Part shown: in pieces, positions 17,464 through 27,326 of the stretch | How the letters are laid out: each line of letters starts with the position of its first letter | Position numbering within the stretch: position 1 is the stretch's first letter | Assembly (NCBI GenBank): GCA_946535985.1 | Contig: CAMNDY010000002.1 | Location: 62,001 to 126,000 of the forward strand | Length of the DNA: 64,000 bases | Origin: an uncultured Treponema sp. | GTDB taxonomy: Bacteria; Spirochaetota; Spirochaetia; Treponematales; Treponemataceae | Reading direction: 5' to 3' | Position numbers and translations under genes: made by a program | Notes under the pieces: generated by a model | The model's database searches: none | Seen by the model: only the letters and a program-made list of their open reading frames with translations | What the model was told of the DNA's origin: nothing

Positions 17464-20400
17464 TTAGAACTCGCGGATGGCACAAGTATAGTATTTTTGT
17501 TCTTTAGCAAATTGAGCTGGCCATATTCCATCATCAAAGTGATAAAAAACATAGGCAGACTTATTACAATAATCTTCACCATCAAGAGCATCATAATCTG
17601 CCTGTGTTGACGTCCAGAAAGAGTCTTCAAAATCAATTGTATAGTCGCTGCAAGTTATTGAACTAATTACATTACCTATGTGAAAAGACTCAGAGTAACC
17701 GTTTTTGAAAAGTTCATAAAACTCTGCAAGACTTGGAAGATACCAGCCGCTATCATATTTAATTCCCGCTGCATCGTATTTATTTGCAAAAGAAAAAGCC
17801 GGATATTTTGAAGCGTCGCCAGTGTCATCAGTTTTGCCATTATTCGTAAGGAATGTTGCAATTTGTGCCAGATTGTCGCTTCCATTTCTGTCATTTGCAG
17901 TTCCATCTGTAAATGACAGAATTTCGTCTTTAGCCTTAGATGTGTCTGGCTTACACTTTATTGTATTGATACTAAGATTGTATGCATTTGCAGCGGTTGT
18001 ACACCAAGCCAATTCTTTGTTATATAAACCTACACCAAGAGTGCGGACTGTTGTTGTGTCATTTCCACTGTTCAAACCTGTACCTTTATAGAAAATTACA
18101 GCAACAGCATTTAGTCTCTGCAAATCATCAAGATCATTGTCAAGAAAATAATCATATGGCATTGCAGAACCATCGCTGAATATAATGTCTCCAACTTCTT
18201 TTGTATCAGAAGCACTTTTTGTTCCTATATATTCAGGAAAACCTGCTAAATCAATCGGAATATCATAATCCATACAGCTAACTATAGTTGCAGGAATTCC
18301 TTCGTACCAGTCTATATCAAGATCAATACATGACCAATCTTCAGCTTTTCCCTTATAGTTGATTGTCTCTAAATTGCAAGATTCAAATGCTTTAGCTCCG
18401 ATACTTTCAAGCGTTGCAGGCAGGGTTATGGTTTTTAAGTCACAAAAACCGAATGCTTCTTCACCAATTGTTTCCAACTGACTGCCTTCTTCAAAAGTGA
18501 TTTCTTTAAGCTTAGTATTATAAAATGCATAGTCTTTTATTTCTTTTACACTTGCAGGAATAGTGACTGCTGTAACAGTATCACTTTGAGTTCCAAGCGA
18601 ATCTATAGTTTCAATTTTACTTCCAGTCTCAAAGCGCACGGTTAATCCCTGAGTATAAATAAATGGCGCATTTATATATGTAACATTTTTTGGAATTGTA
18701 ATTTCGGTAAAACCAGTACCCACAAATGTCCATTGAAGAAGTGCTGTAAGACTTTGTGGCAGTTTAACATCTATAAGGTTTAGAAGACCTCTTTCTTCAC
18801 CACTCATATCTGCAAAAGCAGCGAAAGGAAGATATGTAAGTTTTGTTCCGCTCAAATCAAGTTTTACGCCAAGACCTGAATATGTCATTTTCCGATCACC
18901 TGTTTCTGGATTCATAGAAATCCCAAGTTCGCCTTGAACTTCAAAAATTGCGTCAAAAATTGTCGAAAAGCGAGAGTCCCTGTATCCCATTAAGGTTGCT
19001 ATATCTTCATCATTCTCAATATCAAGCGTTCTCCAGTTAGCAGCTGGCTGTGCGTCTTCCATATCTGTAATTTTTACAGTAATGCTGGAAGCACCACTGT
19101 TTTTCTTTTCAAGAAGCAGGTCTTTAAGTGTATTAAGTTCTGACCCTTTTACAGTAATAGGCTGATCTTCTTTGAAAGTAGCTGTTACTGTAACATTGCT
19201 TTCTGGCATAAGGAAGGTTCTTGTGGCACCAGTTCCGCTAAGCGTAACAGGAGCAGAATTGGCAGCAGTTACTGAAATTGAATCAAGCATATAACCATCT
19301 TCTGGACGTGCAACAAGAGTAACTTCTGTTCCAACGGTTGAGGCAATTGAGTTTGCGCTTACCCTTCCGTTCTGACTTTCTGGTATTATTATTCCATAAG
19401 CTCCATAATTTAAATCAGCTGCTGCATCATCACCCAAGCACAAGATTGAATCTACATAACATTCTCCAAGCCAATTTGATCCGCGCTTTACTTTTTTCCA
19501 TTGCTCTTTTGTTCCTTCAAAAGCTATTTCTGTAAGTCCTGTAAGATGAAAGGCTTCGTCTTTTATTTCTTTTACGCTTGCAGGAATTAAAAAAGTTTGA
19601 AGACATCCTGGACTTGCAATTGAATCGATAGTCTCAATACTGCTTCCACTTTCAAAATCTATGAAAAGTTTCTCTGTATTACTAAATACATTTTTCATAA
19701 AAGTAACATTCTTTGGAATGGTAATATAAGCAAATCCGGAATATACAAATGTGTAGGGCAGCAAGGTAGTAAGAGATTCTGGAAGGGTAATTTCAATAAG
19801 ATTCACAGGCTTTTTTAACTTATTAGGACTGATAGAATTATTTCCAGATGCATATTGTTCAGAATCTGCAAAAGCATAAGCTGGCAGGTAAGTAAGGCTT
19901 GTCTCACTTAAATCAAGACTTATACCTAGTCCACTGTAAGTATAACCACTGCTTGGAATAGAAGCAAAGTTACCATTAACAAATCCTAAATAAGACCCCT
20001 TAGGAGCTAGTGTGCCCTGAGCAGAACAAATTGCATTAAAAATTTTAGTAAAACGTTCGTCCACATAATCATTTAAGGCTTGGTAGCCATCGATACTTTC
20101 AAAATTAAATGTACTTAAACCAGCAAGAGCCTTTGTGTCTGCCATATCGGTGAGCTTTAAGTTGATGTGGTTATATTCATGCTCTAATAAGTATTTCAAA
20201 GAGTCTTCAAGATATTCTCCAAAATCATCAACAGACTCTTCAGAGATAAACTCATCCACATCTACAGTAAAAGTATCATTCCAGTAAGCATAAAGGCTTT
20301 TATTTCCTGTCGAGCCAGAAGGAATTGATTCTACTTCATCTCCGTCTGTTACATCATCATACCAGCCTTCAAAAAGATAATTTTTTCGATAAATATTTAT

Positions 20401-21336
20401 ATCATTATCAGAATATGGATATTGAAGAAATCCATTTTCGTCCATTCGTATAGCAGATTGTGGTAAAACTATATCATTGCTGAATCTTGTATAAGAACCA
20501 GGTATTGTACAATTAATCAATTCCCCATTATTTAAGTTAAGTGTAATCTGATAAATTTCTCCAACTTCTTCATCACTTGCAATTACAGGATTTGAAGAAC
20601 TTGTAAGACCATTTGCAATTCCCGCATATTCGCGCCACTGGTTAAGCATGAGACTTTTTTCTTCATCACCCCAAAGTGTGAACACAAGCACGTAGTTTCC
20701 GGCAGGAATCTCATCTGCTATATAGGTTGCCTTACTATTTACAAAACTGAAGTCTGCATTGCCGGGTGTAACAGTCTGGCTTTCGTCCATTGTTTTGAGA
20801 GTAGCATCTACGGCTTTTACAATCTGCGGTACAGAAAGACTTATATTAATTGAACCTGCCCCTTGATTTGAAAGCGTTGTAAGTGCAAGTGTAAAAGAAA
20901 GACTGTTTATACCTGTTTCAATTGTCTTTTCGATTTCTCCTTCCCATGTTGCACCACCTTTTGTAGCAGTTAGCGTAAAATTGTAAGTTGTACCAGCATT
21001 AATCTCAATTTTTGCAGCAGTCATTTTTTCGTAGGCTGTGCTTACGCTGTCTGTATTCCAAGAGCCAAATTCTCTTGGAATAGCAGCAGTCTTTCCTCCA
21101 TTAGCTGGCAGGTAAATACCTGTGAGCTTAAAGCTGTCAAAATCACCAGCAGCAGAAACTGTTGGAAGTGCTGTACGAAACTGTTCACCCAAACCAATTG
21201 TAATATATGCAGCTTTGTCGTTAGTATTTTCGTCTTGAAGCTCAAATGTATTGAATATGGAACAAGAAGCAAACACAAGTGATGTCAAAACTGCAAGAGC
21301 TTTTAATAATTTTCTTTTCATATCTATCTCCCCCAA
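17464..21336 (-). CDS. Large BspA-like leucine-rich-repeat lipoprotein with InlB-type repeat and C-terminal DUF1566/lectin-like domain
   Basis: Lipobox LVFASCS; repeats such as LTEIAFEGTKEQWKKV and LKTITLPATLESIGAKAFESC; InlB-like YLFEGWYDD; C-terminal GWYLPSLAEFYELF...SFWTSTQ...YYTCAIREF. Confidence 0.85.
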   Translation of the reverse strand: MGEIDMKRKLLKALAVLTSLVFASCSIFNTFELQDENTNDKAAYITIGLGEQFRTALPTVSAAGDFDSFKLTGIYLPANGGKTAAIPREFGSWNTDSVSTAYEKMTAAKIEINAGTTYNFTLTATKGGATWEGEIEKTIETGINSLSFTLALTTLSNQGAGSINISLSVPQIVKAVDATLKTMDESQTVTPGNADFSFVNSKATYIADEIPAGNYVLVFTLWGDEEKSLMLNQWREYAGIANGLTSSSNPVIASDEEVGEIYQITLNLNNGELINCTIPGSYTRFSNDIVLPQSAIRMDENGFLQYPYSDNDINIYRKNYLFEGWYDDVTDGDEVESIPSGSTGNKSLYAYWNDTFTVDVDEFISEESVDDFGEYLEDSLKYLLEHEYNHINLKLTDMADTKALAGLSTFNFESIDGYQALNDYVDERFTKIFNAICSAQGTLAPKGSYLGFVNGNFASIPSSGYTYSGLGISLDLSETSLTYLPAYAFADSEQYASGNNSISPNKLKKPVNLIEITLPESLTTLLPYTFVYSGFAYITIPKNVTFMKNVFSNTEKLFIDFESGSSIETIDSIASPGCLQTFLIPASVKEIKDEAFHLTGLTEIAFEGTKEQWKKVKRGSNWLGECYVDSILCLGDDAAADLNYGAYGIIIPESQNGRVSANSIASTVGTEVTLVARPEDGYMLDSISVTAANSAPVTLSGTGATRTFLMPESNVTVTATFKEDQPITVKGSELNTLKDLLLEKKNSGASSITVKITDMEDAQPAANWRTLDIENDEDIATLMGYRDSRFSTIFDAIFEVQGELGISMNPETGDRKMTYSGLGVKLDLSGTKLTYLPFAAFADMSGEERGLLNLIDVKLPQSLTALLQWTFVGTGFTEITIPKNVTYINAPFIYTQGLTVRFETGSKIETIDSLGTQSDTVTAVTIPASVKEIKDYAFYNTKLKEITFEEGSQLETIGEEAFGFCDLKTITLPATLESIGAKAFESCNLETINYKGKAEDWSCIDLDIDWYEGIPATIVSCMDYDIPIDLAGFPEYIGTKSASDTKEVGDIIFSDGSAMPYDYFLDNDLDDLQRLNAVAVIFYKGTGLNSGNDTTTVRTLGVGLYNKELAWCTTAANAYNLSINTIKCKPDTSKAKDEILSFTDGTANDRNGSDNLAQIATFLTNNGKTDDTGDASKYPAFSFANKYDAAGIKYDSGWYLPSLAEFYELFKNGYSESFHIGNVISSITCSDYTIDFEDSFWTSTQADYDALDGEDYCNKSAYVFYHFDDGIWPAQFAKEQKYYTCAIREF

Positions 21337-21339
21337 TTA

Positions 21340-22326
21340 CTAATTAATTTCATCCAAAATCATAGAAATCTGTGTGCCATATGGAATACCATTCTTTGTA
21401 GCACTGAGTGTAACAGGATAAACTACACCTTGATTAAACTTAGACTTTTGAATTGTAAGAACAGTGCCGTCCTGGCTAATCGAAGCCCCTGTTACAGAAG
21501 CTGCAGCAAGTCCATCAATAAGCCAGCTGTAGTTGGTAAAACCTTCTGCCGCTATAAATATAATTGAAGAGTCGTCTTCTTCATGTTCTACGCTGATTTC
21601 AGAATTTGGTGCAATTGTAATTGTAATTCCACTTAAAGTTGTCCAAAGTGCAGTGTAAGTTGCACTTTCTTCCAAGGTCGTAGGAATTGTGCCATTAGTT
21701 GTGTTCCAGCCACTAAACTTGTAGTTCGGGCGAGTTGGATTTTCCAGGGCTTGAATGCTCTTTCCATATCTGCCGCTCAAAGTAAAGTTTTCTGATAAAT
21801 CTCCAAGTGTACCGCCGGCAAGGTCAATTGTGTAAGTAATTATTTCACGTGTGTAGTAGATTTTTACTTGTGTGCTTCCATCTGCCGCAATTGCTGCTTG
21901 TGTTACTGAACCAGCGGTAAAGTGTTCATAACTCTTTGCCTCTGCCGATGTCTGTGCAGCTGTTGTGCCTGTCAGGTTATCGGTATCTGCAAGTGTATAT
22001 TCGTCATCGTCTGCATTCTGCTTGTAATGCAGAACTTTGTATGCTGTATTTGTTGCAGGAGCATCCGCAGCTGGATTTTCGTTGCCAGAGCCTTCCGCAG
22101 CAGGTTCTTCTGTAGTTGGATTTTCAGTAGCTGGATTTTCTGTAGCGGGATTTGCATTACCAGAATCTCCCGCAGCAGGATTTTCCTGTCCAGAATTTTC
22201 ATCAACTGACTCATCATCAACGATTTCTGTGTTCCCTGAGTTTTCAGTTACAGGATCGCATGATACAAATGCAAAAATAAATAAAATTGCTGAAAGAAAT
22301 ACAACAATTTTTCTTAGTACTTTCAT
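21340..22326 (-). CDS. Lipoprotein with low-complexity ENPA-rich linker and InlB-like repeats
   Basis: Lipobox FAFVSCDP; degenerate NPATENPATENPTTEEPAAEGSGNENPAA; YKFSGWNTTNGTIPTTLEESATYTALW. Confidence 0.8.
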   Translation of the reverse strand: MKVLRKIVVFLSAILFIFAFVSCDPVTENSGNTEIVDDESVDENSGQENPAAGDSGNANPATENPATENPTTEEPAAEGSGNENPAADAPATNTAYKVLHYKQNADDDEYTLADTDNLTGTTAAQTSAEAKSYEHFTAGSVTQAAIAADGSTQVKIYYTREIITYTIDLAGGTLGDLSENFTLSGRYGKSIQALENPTRPNYKFSGWNTTNGTIPTTLEESATYTALWTTLSGITITIAPNSEISVEHEEDDSSIIFIAAEGFTNYSWLIDGLAAASVTGASISQDGTVLTIQKSKFNQGVVYPVTLSATKNGIPYGTQISMILDEIN

Positions 22327-22394
22327 ATAAACCCTCCAAAAGATTTTAAATATTTATTGTTCTTGAGGAGGATAACACTAGAAAAAAAGACTGT

Positions 22395-22414
22395 AACTAC
22401 TCTTAAGAGTAGTT
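22395..22414. terminator. 20-bp perfect palindrome AACTACTCTTAAGAGTAGTT, possible terminator or operator
   Basis: Perfect palindrome between the 3' end of the LuxR-type gene and the start of the downstream lipoprotein gene; followed by TTTT on the + strand and, after a short spacer, by a T run on the - strand. Confidence 0.45.
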
Positions 22415-22436
22415 TTTTAATGATTTTTATATAATT

Positions 22437-23846
22437 TTATATAATTTTTTGCACTCGCGCCGTCCAGATTGCCTGAGTTGCACTGCTTACGCCAAGCTTT
22501 GCAAAAATCTTTTTCAGGTGATATTTTACTGTATTTATAGAGATAAAGAAAATTTCACCTATTTCTTCATTTGTTTTCCCCTGTTCCAAAAGCCTGAGAA
22601 TTTCAATTTCCATATGTGTAAAAGTGTTACCGTCTGTATACTGCGATTTTAGATAAAGGGGATACAGGATTGCCATGCTGCGGGTCATTTCTATAAGCCT
22701 CATCAGGAAATCTGTCTGACCTTTTTCCTTCATATAATCAATAAGAATATGAATTACTGCGTCACCTTCATCAGCAATAAGGCGATAATATTTTCCGTGG
22801 CGGGCAAGCTTTAGAGCTCTAGCCAAACATTCAAAAGCATGCTCTTTCTTACCTGTGCGGTAAAAGGCAATAGCAAGCAAAAGATCAATTTCACACAAAT
22901 CCATGTGTCTTCTACCCTGTTCCAGCAGCGGGCGGAGTCTTTCTGCAAGAGCAATAACTGCAGCATAATTCTTTGTAATAATATAGCAGCGGATTTTGAC
23001 CAGATAACGGTAAATATCCAGCATATTAAAGTCACCAAATTCATCAGGGGCTCCGTTTTCGAGCCATTTTGCAGCAATTGTTGTATTTCCATCGTAAATT
23101 GAAAAAAGAACATAAGCTGCTTCTATATTAAGTGAAAATTCAGCCTTTCCCTTTTCCTTTGAAAAATCATTTAATGTCTTGATAAAGCTTTCTACGCTTA
23201 CAGTTTTATGCTGGGCAAAAAGAATTTTAAACTGCAAATATAATGCAGAAAACAAAAGGCGTCTTTCACTTGTTCTGTCAAATTCTTTAATTGTGCGGCT
23301 TACCAGAACTTCTGCATCTAAAAGTTCATTTTGCTGATATTTGTACTCGGCAAGACAGAGTCGCCAGATGAACTCAACGCACTCTCCCTCATAAAGCATC
23401 TTTAAATCTTCTATGAAAAGATTTTTATTTCTTACCAAAAATGGTCCAATTCTTGAAATATCCTGCAGTCCATTCAAAAGAGAAGGTCTTCCTGCGGTAA
23501 GAATTACAGAACAGATAGGAAATTTTATTTCTTTAAGATAGTTGATAACATCAGTTAATTCTTTCCAGGTAATTTCGGGATGAACGATTGTAAGCCCAAT
23601 CCGGAGAAATCTGTCTTGTCCTTCGTCTGGTATGCTTCTTATAACTTCCCAGGCCTTTTCCAAATCACCGTCCATAATATGATTCAGAGCAATTCCCGAA
23701 TAACAAAGCCAATATTTTTGAATCTGATCATCAGGAACTGCGTAAAAACTTTCACGGTCTTTACGCACATCCACAAGAAAGTAGTTTTGTGAAAAGCCTT
23801 CCATTTTTTTATTAAGTTCAGCAGGAGTAAGAAGTTTTTGTTGCAT
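22437..23846 (-). CDS. LuxR/MalT-type transcriptional regulator (TPR-like N-terminus + C-terminal HTH)
   Basis: C-terminal FTHMEIEILRLLEQGKTNEEIGEIFFISINTVKYHLKKIFAKLGVSSATQAI. Confidence 0.88.
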   Translation of the reverse strand: MQQKLLTPAELNKKMEGFSQNYFLVDVRKDRESFYAVPDDQIQKYWLCYSGIALNHIMDGDLEKAWEVIRSIPDEGQDRFLRIGLTIVHPEITWKELTDVINYLKEIKFPICSVILTAGRPSLLNGLQDISRIGPFLVRNKNLFIEDLKMLYEGECVEFIWRLCLAEYKYQQNELLDAEVLVSRTIKEFDRTSERRLLFSALYLQFKILFAQHKTVSVESFIKTLNDFSKEKGKAEFSLNIEAAYVLFSIYDGNTTIAAKWLENGAPDEFGDFNMLDIYRYLVKIRCYIITKNYAAVIALAERLRPLLEQGRRHMDLCEIDLLLAIAFYRTGKKEHAFECLARALKLARHGKYYRLIADEGDAVIHILIDYMKEKGQTDFLMRLIEMTRSMAILYPLYLKSQYTDGNTFTHMEIEILRLLEQGKTNEEIGEIFFISINTVKYHLKKIFAKLGVSSATQAIWTARVQKII

Positions 23847-24011
23847 AGGAATATTATAGCAAAAAAAAGGAAAGAGTTGAAGAATTTATAACACGCGCTC
23901 CGCAACTTTTGCTTCGCACTTTTTCCTACACTTTTCCCCATTTTCTGCCGATAATCTAATGAAAAAATATTTTCTCAAGAAAAATCTTCATGATTTAGAA
24001 GGAGTTTTTTT

Positions 24012-25820
24012 ATGGCAAAGAAAAATGATTTTAAGAATATGTCGACAAAGAAAAAGTCGCGCAGGTTGTTCTGGGGAATGCTGGCTCCGCTGCTTACAGT
24101 AACTATTGCGGCCTGTACATTCTTCTACTATGTTTCTAATTCAATTCTTAAATATTATCTAACATCAGAACTTAACTATTCTGTAAAGAAAATCAATTCA
24201 GATGTAATGGAAAGAATGGAGCCAATCAACGTCAATCTTGAAAACTTTGCAAACTTTGCAGCACTTTCGGATGACGGCGAAGTCCTTCAAGCTCTTGTTA
24301 CAATTCTTTCGCAGAATCTGGAATATTCCAACTCTTTCTATTTTGGTTCATCAACTCCAATTCAAAAGGGAGGAACTTTTATAGAATCAAGCGGCTGGAT
24401 TCCTCCTGCTGACTTTGAACATACAGACCGCGACTGGTACAAAAATGCCGTTACTGCCCGTGGAAAAATCACTTATGCAGACCCATATCTTGATGCACTT
24501 TCGGGTTCTCTTGCTGTTGCTGTTTCTAAAAGTGTAAACGGCCCTGATGGAAAATTAAAGGGAGTTGTAGGCTGTGATATTCTTATGGACAAGCTTACCG
24601 GTGTTATAGAAGAAATTGAGCTTTCTAAAAACAGCAAGATTTCTCTTATAAATGACCAGGGCTATTACCTTGCCTGCGCTGACGCCTCCAAAATCATGAA
24701 GAAAAAATACACCGACGAAACTACTTACTCCGGCGACCTTAAGGAATGGATGAACGGCGAGCAGAAGGTTTTCATAGACAAGAAAGATTTTTATGCCATC
24801 TGCCCTGTAGGAAACTCGCCATGGTTCATTGTAATTGAAGGTCCGGTTGTTGATTATACAGGCAAACTTGGAAATATAATTTTGACTTTTGAAATTGCAC
24901 TTATAATCTTTAGTATCATAATGTCAATTCTTAATATTCTTACTATCCGTAAGATGCGTGTTGGCGAACAGCAGCTTGGTGCGAACCTTTACGAAGAAAC
25001 TCAGACTCTTGTTGTTGCCGCAAAAGAAAATGCCGCTACCGCTCAGGATCAGAGTGCTGCTGTTAAAGAAATTGTTGCCACCATGGAAGACTCCAATGCC
25101 CTGTCCGAAAATATTTCTTCTAAGATTCACGACGTTTCCAAGGTTGCAGAAAAAACCTCAAGTGATGTTGCAGACGGTGTTGCTTCTATTGAACAAAACG
25201 TTGCACAGCTCCACGCAATTTTTGATGCTAACCAGCAGACAATTGAAGGCATGAAGGTTCTTAGTGAAAGAATCGAAAGCATCTGGGATATTGTAACTTT
25301 GATTAACAACGTTGCAGACCAGGCAAAGATTATTGCTTTCAATGCCGAGTTGGAAGCTTCGAGTGCCGGTGAAGCAGGAAAGAGTTTCCGTATTGTTGCT
25401 AACGAAATCCGCCGCCTTAGTGATGGAATTATTGACGGTACAAAAGAAATCAAAGAAAGAATTAACGAGATTCAACACTCTTCTGACTCCCTCATTCTTG
25501 CTTCTGAAAGTGGTACCGAAAAAATTAACGAAGGCTACGAAAACGCTAAGAGTCTTGGAGAAAGATTTGCAAGCATTAAAAACTCTGCCGAAATTACAGC
25601 CGCTTCTGCAGGAGACATTACAGAAATTATCCAGCAGCAGACTACAGCTTCGGAACAGATTCTTATTGCCCTCAAGCAGATTTCTGCTGGTGTAGAAAAC
25701 TTTACTGTTGCTACAGATAATATTTCTGCTTCGTCAGAACACATCCGCCAGATGTCTGAAGAAATGAATAACAGCGTACAATCATCTGATGAAGAAAAAA
25801 AACACATTGGTAAGAACTGA
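24012..25820 (+). CDS. Methyl-accepting chemotaxis protein, Cache-type sensor, no obvious HAMP domain
   Basis: Two TM helices flanking a Cache-like domain (DRDWYKNAV...YADPYLDALSG); hairpin tip DQAKIIAFNAELEASSAGEAGKSFRIVANEIRRLSDG. Confidence 0.9.
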   Translation: MAKKNDFKNMSTKKKSRRLFWGMLAPLLTVTIAACTFFYYVSNSILKYYLTSELNYSVKKINSDVMERMEPINVNLENFANFAALSDDGEVLQALVTILSQNLEYSNSFYFGSSTPIQKGGTFIESSGWIPPADFEHTDRDWYKNAVTARGKITYADPYLDALSGSLAVAVSKSVNGPDGKLKGVVGCDILMDKLTGVIEEIELSKNSKISLINDQGYYLACADASKIMKKKYTDETTYSGDLKEWMNGEQKVFIDKKDFYAICPVGNSPWFIVIEGPVVDYTGKLGNIILTFEIALIIFSIIMSILNILTIRKMRVGEQQLGANLYEETQTLVVAAKENAATAQDQSAAVKEIVATMEDSNALSENISSKIHDVSKVAEKTSSDVADGVASIEQNVAQLHAIFDANQQTIEGMKVLSERIESIWDIVTLINNVADQAKIIAFNAELEASSAGEAGKSFRIVANEIRRLSDGIIDGTKEIKERINEIQHSSDSLILASESGTEKINEGYENAKSLGERFASIKNSAEITAASAGDITEIIQQQTTASEQILIALKQISAGVENFTVATDNISASSEHIRQMSEEMNNSVQSSDEEKKHIGKN

Positions 25821-25822
25821 TT

Positions 25823-26278
25823 ATGGAAGAGATAGACGCAAAGACAGAGAAAGAAATCAAAGAACTCTACGAAGGCAATGACACTTCTTATTTGATTTTT
25901 TCTATAAAAGAGCACCGCTACGCATTTAAATCGAGCCTCATTCAGGAAATTGTTTATGGTTCAAAAATCCATGTAATTCCTTTTGCGCCTGATTATATTG
26001 AAGGGGTGCTCAACTGCCGCGGAAATCCTTTTACTGTAATTAATGTCCTCAAAATGGATAAAGAAGAAAATTCCGAAATAAACGAAAAGGTTTTTCTTCT
26101 TTTCAAACGGGATGATGATAATTTTTGCATTCACATTTCGAATATCGAAGTTTTCTTTGAACCGGAAGCAGAGGATATTCTTGCCGACAAGGTAAAATAT
26201 AAATTTAAGTTTATACCAATTTTTGATCCAGACAGGATTGAAGAACAGCTTTGCGCTGATTTGGGTAAGGACGAATAG
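25823..26278 (+). CDS. cheW: CheW-like coupling protein
   Basis: YLIFSIKEHRYAFKSSLIQEIV...VIPFAPDYIEGVLNCRGNPFTVINV. Confidence 0.9.
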   Translation: MEEIDAKTEKEIKELYEGNDTSYLIFSIKEHRYAFKSSLIQEIVYGSKIHVIPFAPDYIEGVLNCRGNPFTVINVLKMDKEENSEINEKVFLLFKRDDDNFCIHISNIEVFFEPEAEDILADKVKYKFKFIPIFDPDRIEEQLCADLGKDE

Positions 26279-26281
26279 CAT

Positions 26282-27319
26282 ATGAGTGAAACAAAAATCA
26301 AAGTTCTTATTGTTGACGACTCTGCCATTGCCCGCGGCATTTTTGAGAAGGCTTTTAAAAGTACAACGACCTTTGAAGTTGTGGGTATGGTTTCGAACGG
26401 ACGTAAGGCTGTTGATTTTTGTCATGCAAACGAAGTTCAGCTTGTTGTTACAGATTATGATATGCCCGAAATGAACGGTGTTGAAGAAACCAGGATAATT
26501 GCAAAAGAGCTTGGAATTCCTGTTTGTGTTTATTCCGAAGACAATCATGCAAAGGCCGATGCCCTGGAAGCCGGCGCCTTGCTTTACGAAATAAAACCAA
26601 GCTTCTCTTCATTAAGTTCGCAGAGCATGGTTTTATTTATAGAAAAAATCTCTGAAGCTTTAAAAAAGCGGGGTGCTCCGACTCCTCATAAAGAAAGCAG
26701 TCATGATTCCCAGGAAAAATCAGAGCGGCCCTACCCTTCGCATGGCTATAAGATTTTGTGTATTGGAGCTTCTACAGGCGGCCCTACTGCTGTTCAGGAA
26801 GTACTTAAAGGCCTTGGTAAAAACTTCCCTCTTCCTATTCTTTATGTTCAGCATATAGACGTTGGTTCAGACCAGAAAATGGTAAACTGGTTTAAAGTAA
26901 CCTGTCCTAACACACCTATGGAGCTTGCTCGCGACGGACAGATTGCCCAAAACGGTCATGTATACATGGCACCTGCAGACAAGCATCTTGTAATTGATTT
27001 TATAAATAAAGATGGAAAACCTGTTCTTAAACTTTCGGATGAACCACCGGAGCGATTCCTTAAACCTGCTGTAAATAAACTTTTCAGAAGTGCTGCAAGC
27101 CTTTACGAAAAAAAATGTCTTGCAGTTTTACTTACAGGCATGGGCCGTGATGGTGCCGAAGGCTGTAAAGAAATTGTTGATAAAGGCGGCTACACAATTG
27201 TAGAAGACAAATCTACCTGTGCAGTTTTTGGAATGCCGGCTGCAGCCATTGAACTTGAAGCTGCAAAACTGGTATTGCCACGAGGACTTATTGCAAAGGA
27301 AATTTTGCAACTGGTATGA
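26282..27319 (+). CDS. cheB: Chemotaxis protein methylesterase CheB (REC + methylesterase)
   Basis: REC KVLIVDDSAIARG...LVVTDYDMPEMNG; catalytic GASTGGPTAVQEVL, QHID, LLTGMGRDGAEG. Confidence 0.95.
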   Translation: MSETKIKVLIVDDSAIARGIFEKAFKSTTTFEVVGMVSNGRKAVDFCHANEVQLVVTDYDMPEMNGVEETRIIAKELGIPVCVYSEDNHAKADALEAGALLYEIKPSFSSLSSQSMVLFIEKISEALKKRGAPTPHKESSHDSQEKSERPYPSHGYKILCIGASTGGPTAVQEVLKGLGKNFPLPILYVQHIDVGSDQKMVNWFKVTCPNTPMELARDGQIAQNGHVYMAPADKHLVIDFINKDGKPVLKLSDEPPERFLKPAVNKLFRSAASLYEKKCLAVLLTGMGRDGAEGCKEIVDKGGYTIVEDKSTCAVFGMPAAAIELEAAKLVLPRGLIAKEILQLV

Positions 27320-27326
27320 GGTTTGT

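Noticed and set aside
17355-17636. 93-aa minus-strand ORF ending SGVPELVEGPFESLRDHRSYVIASESWQSMD
   Set aside because: Its C-terminus is just the translated B+A repeat and the rest is an off-frame of the LRR lipoprotein.
17464-22326. Repetitive sequence that might suggest a CRISPR array or VNTR
   Set aside because: The periodicity is at protein level (LRR/InlB modules); no regular direct repeats with unique spacers and no cas genes in the window.
25961-26548. 195-aa minus-strand ORF across cheW/cheB
   Set aside because: Antisense to confidently identified genes; no domain evidence.
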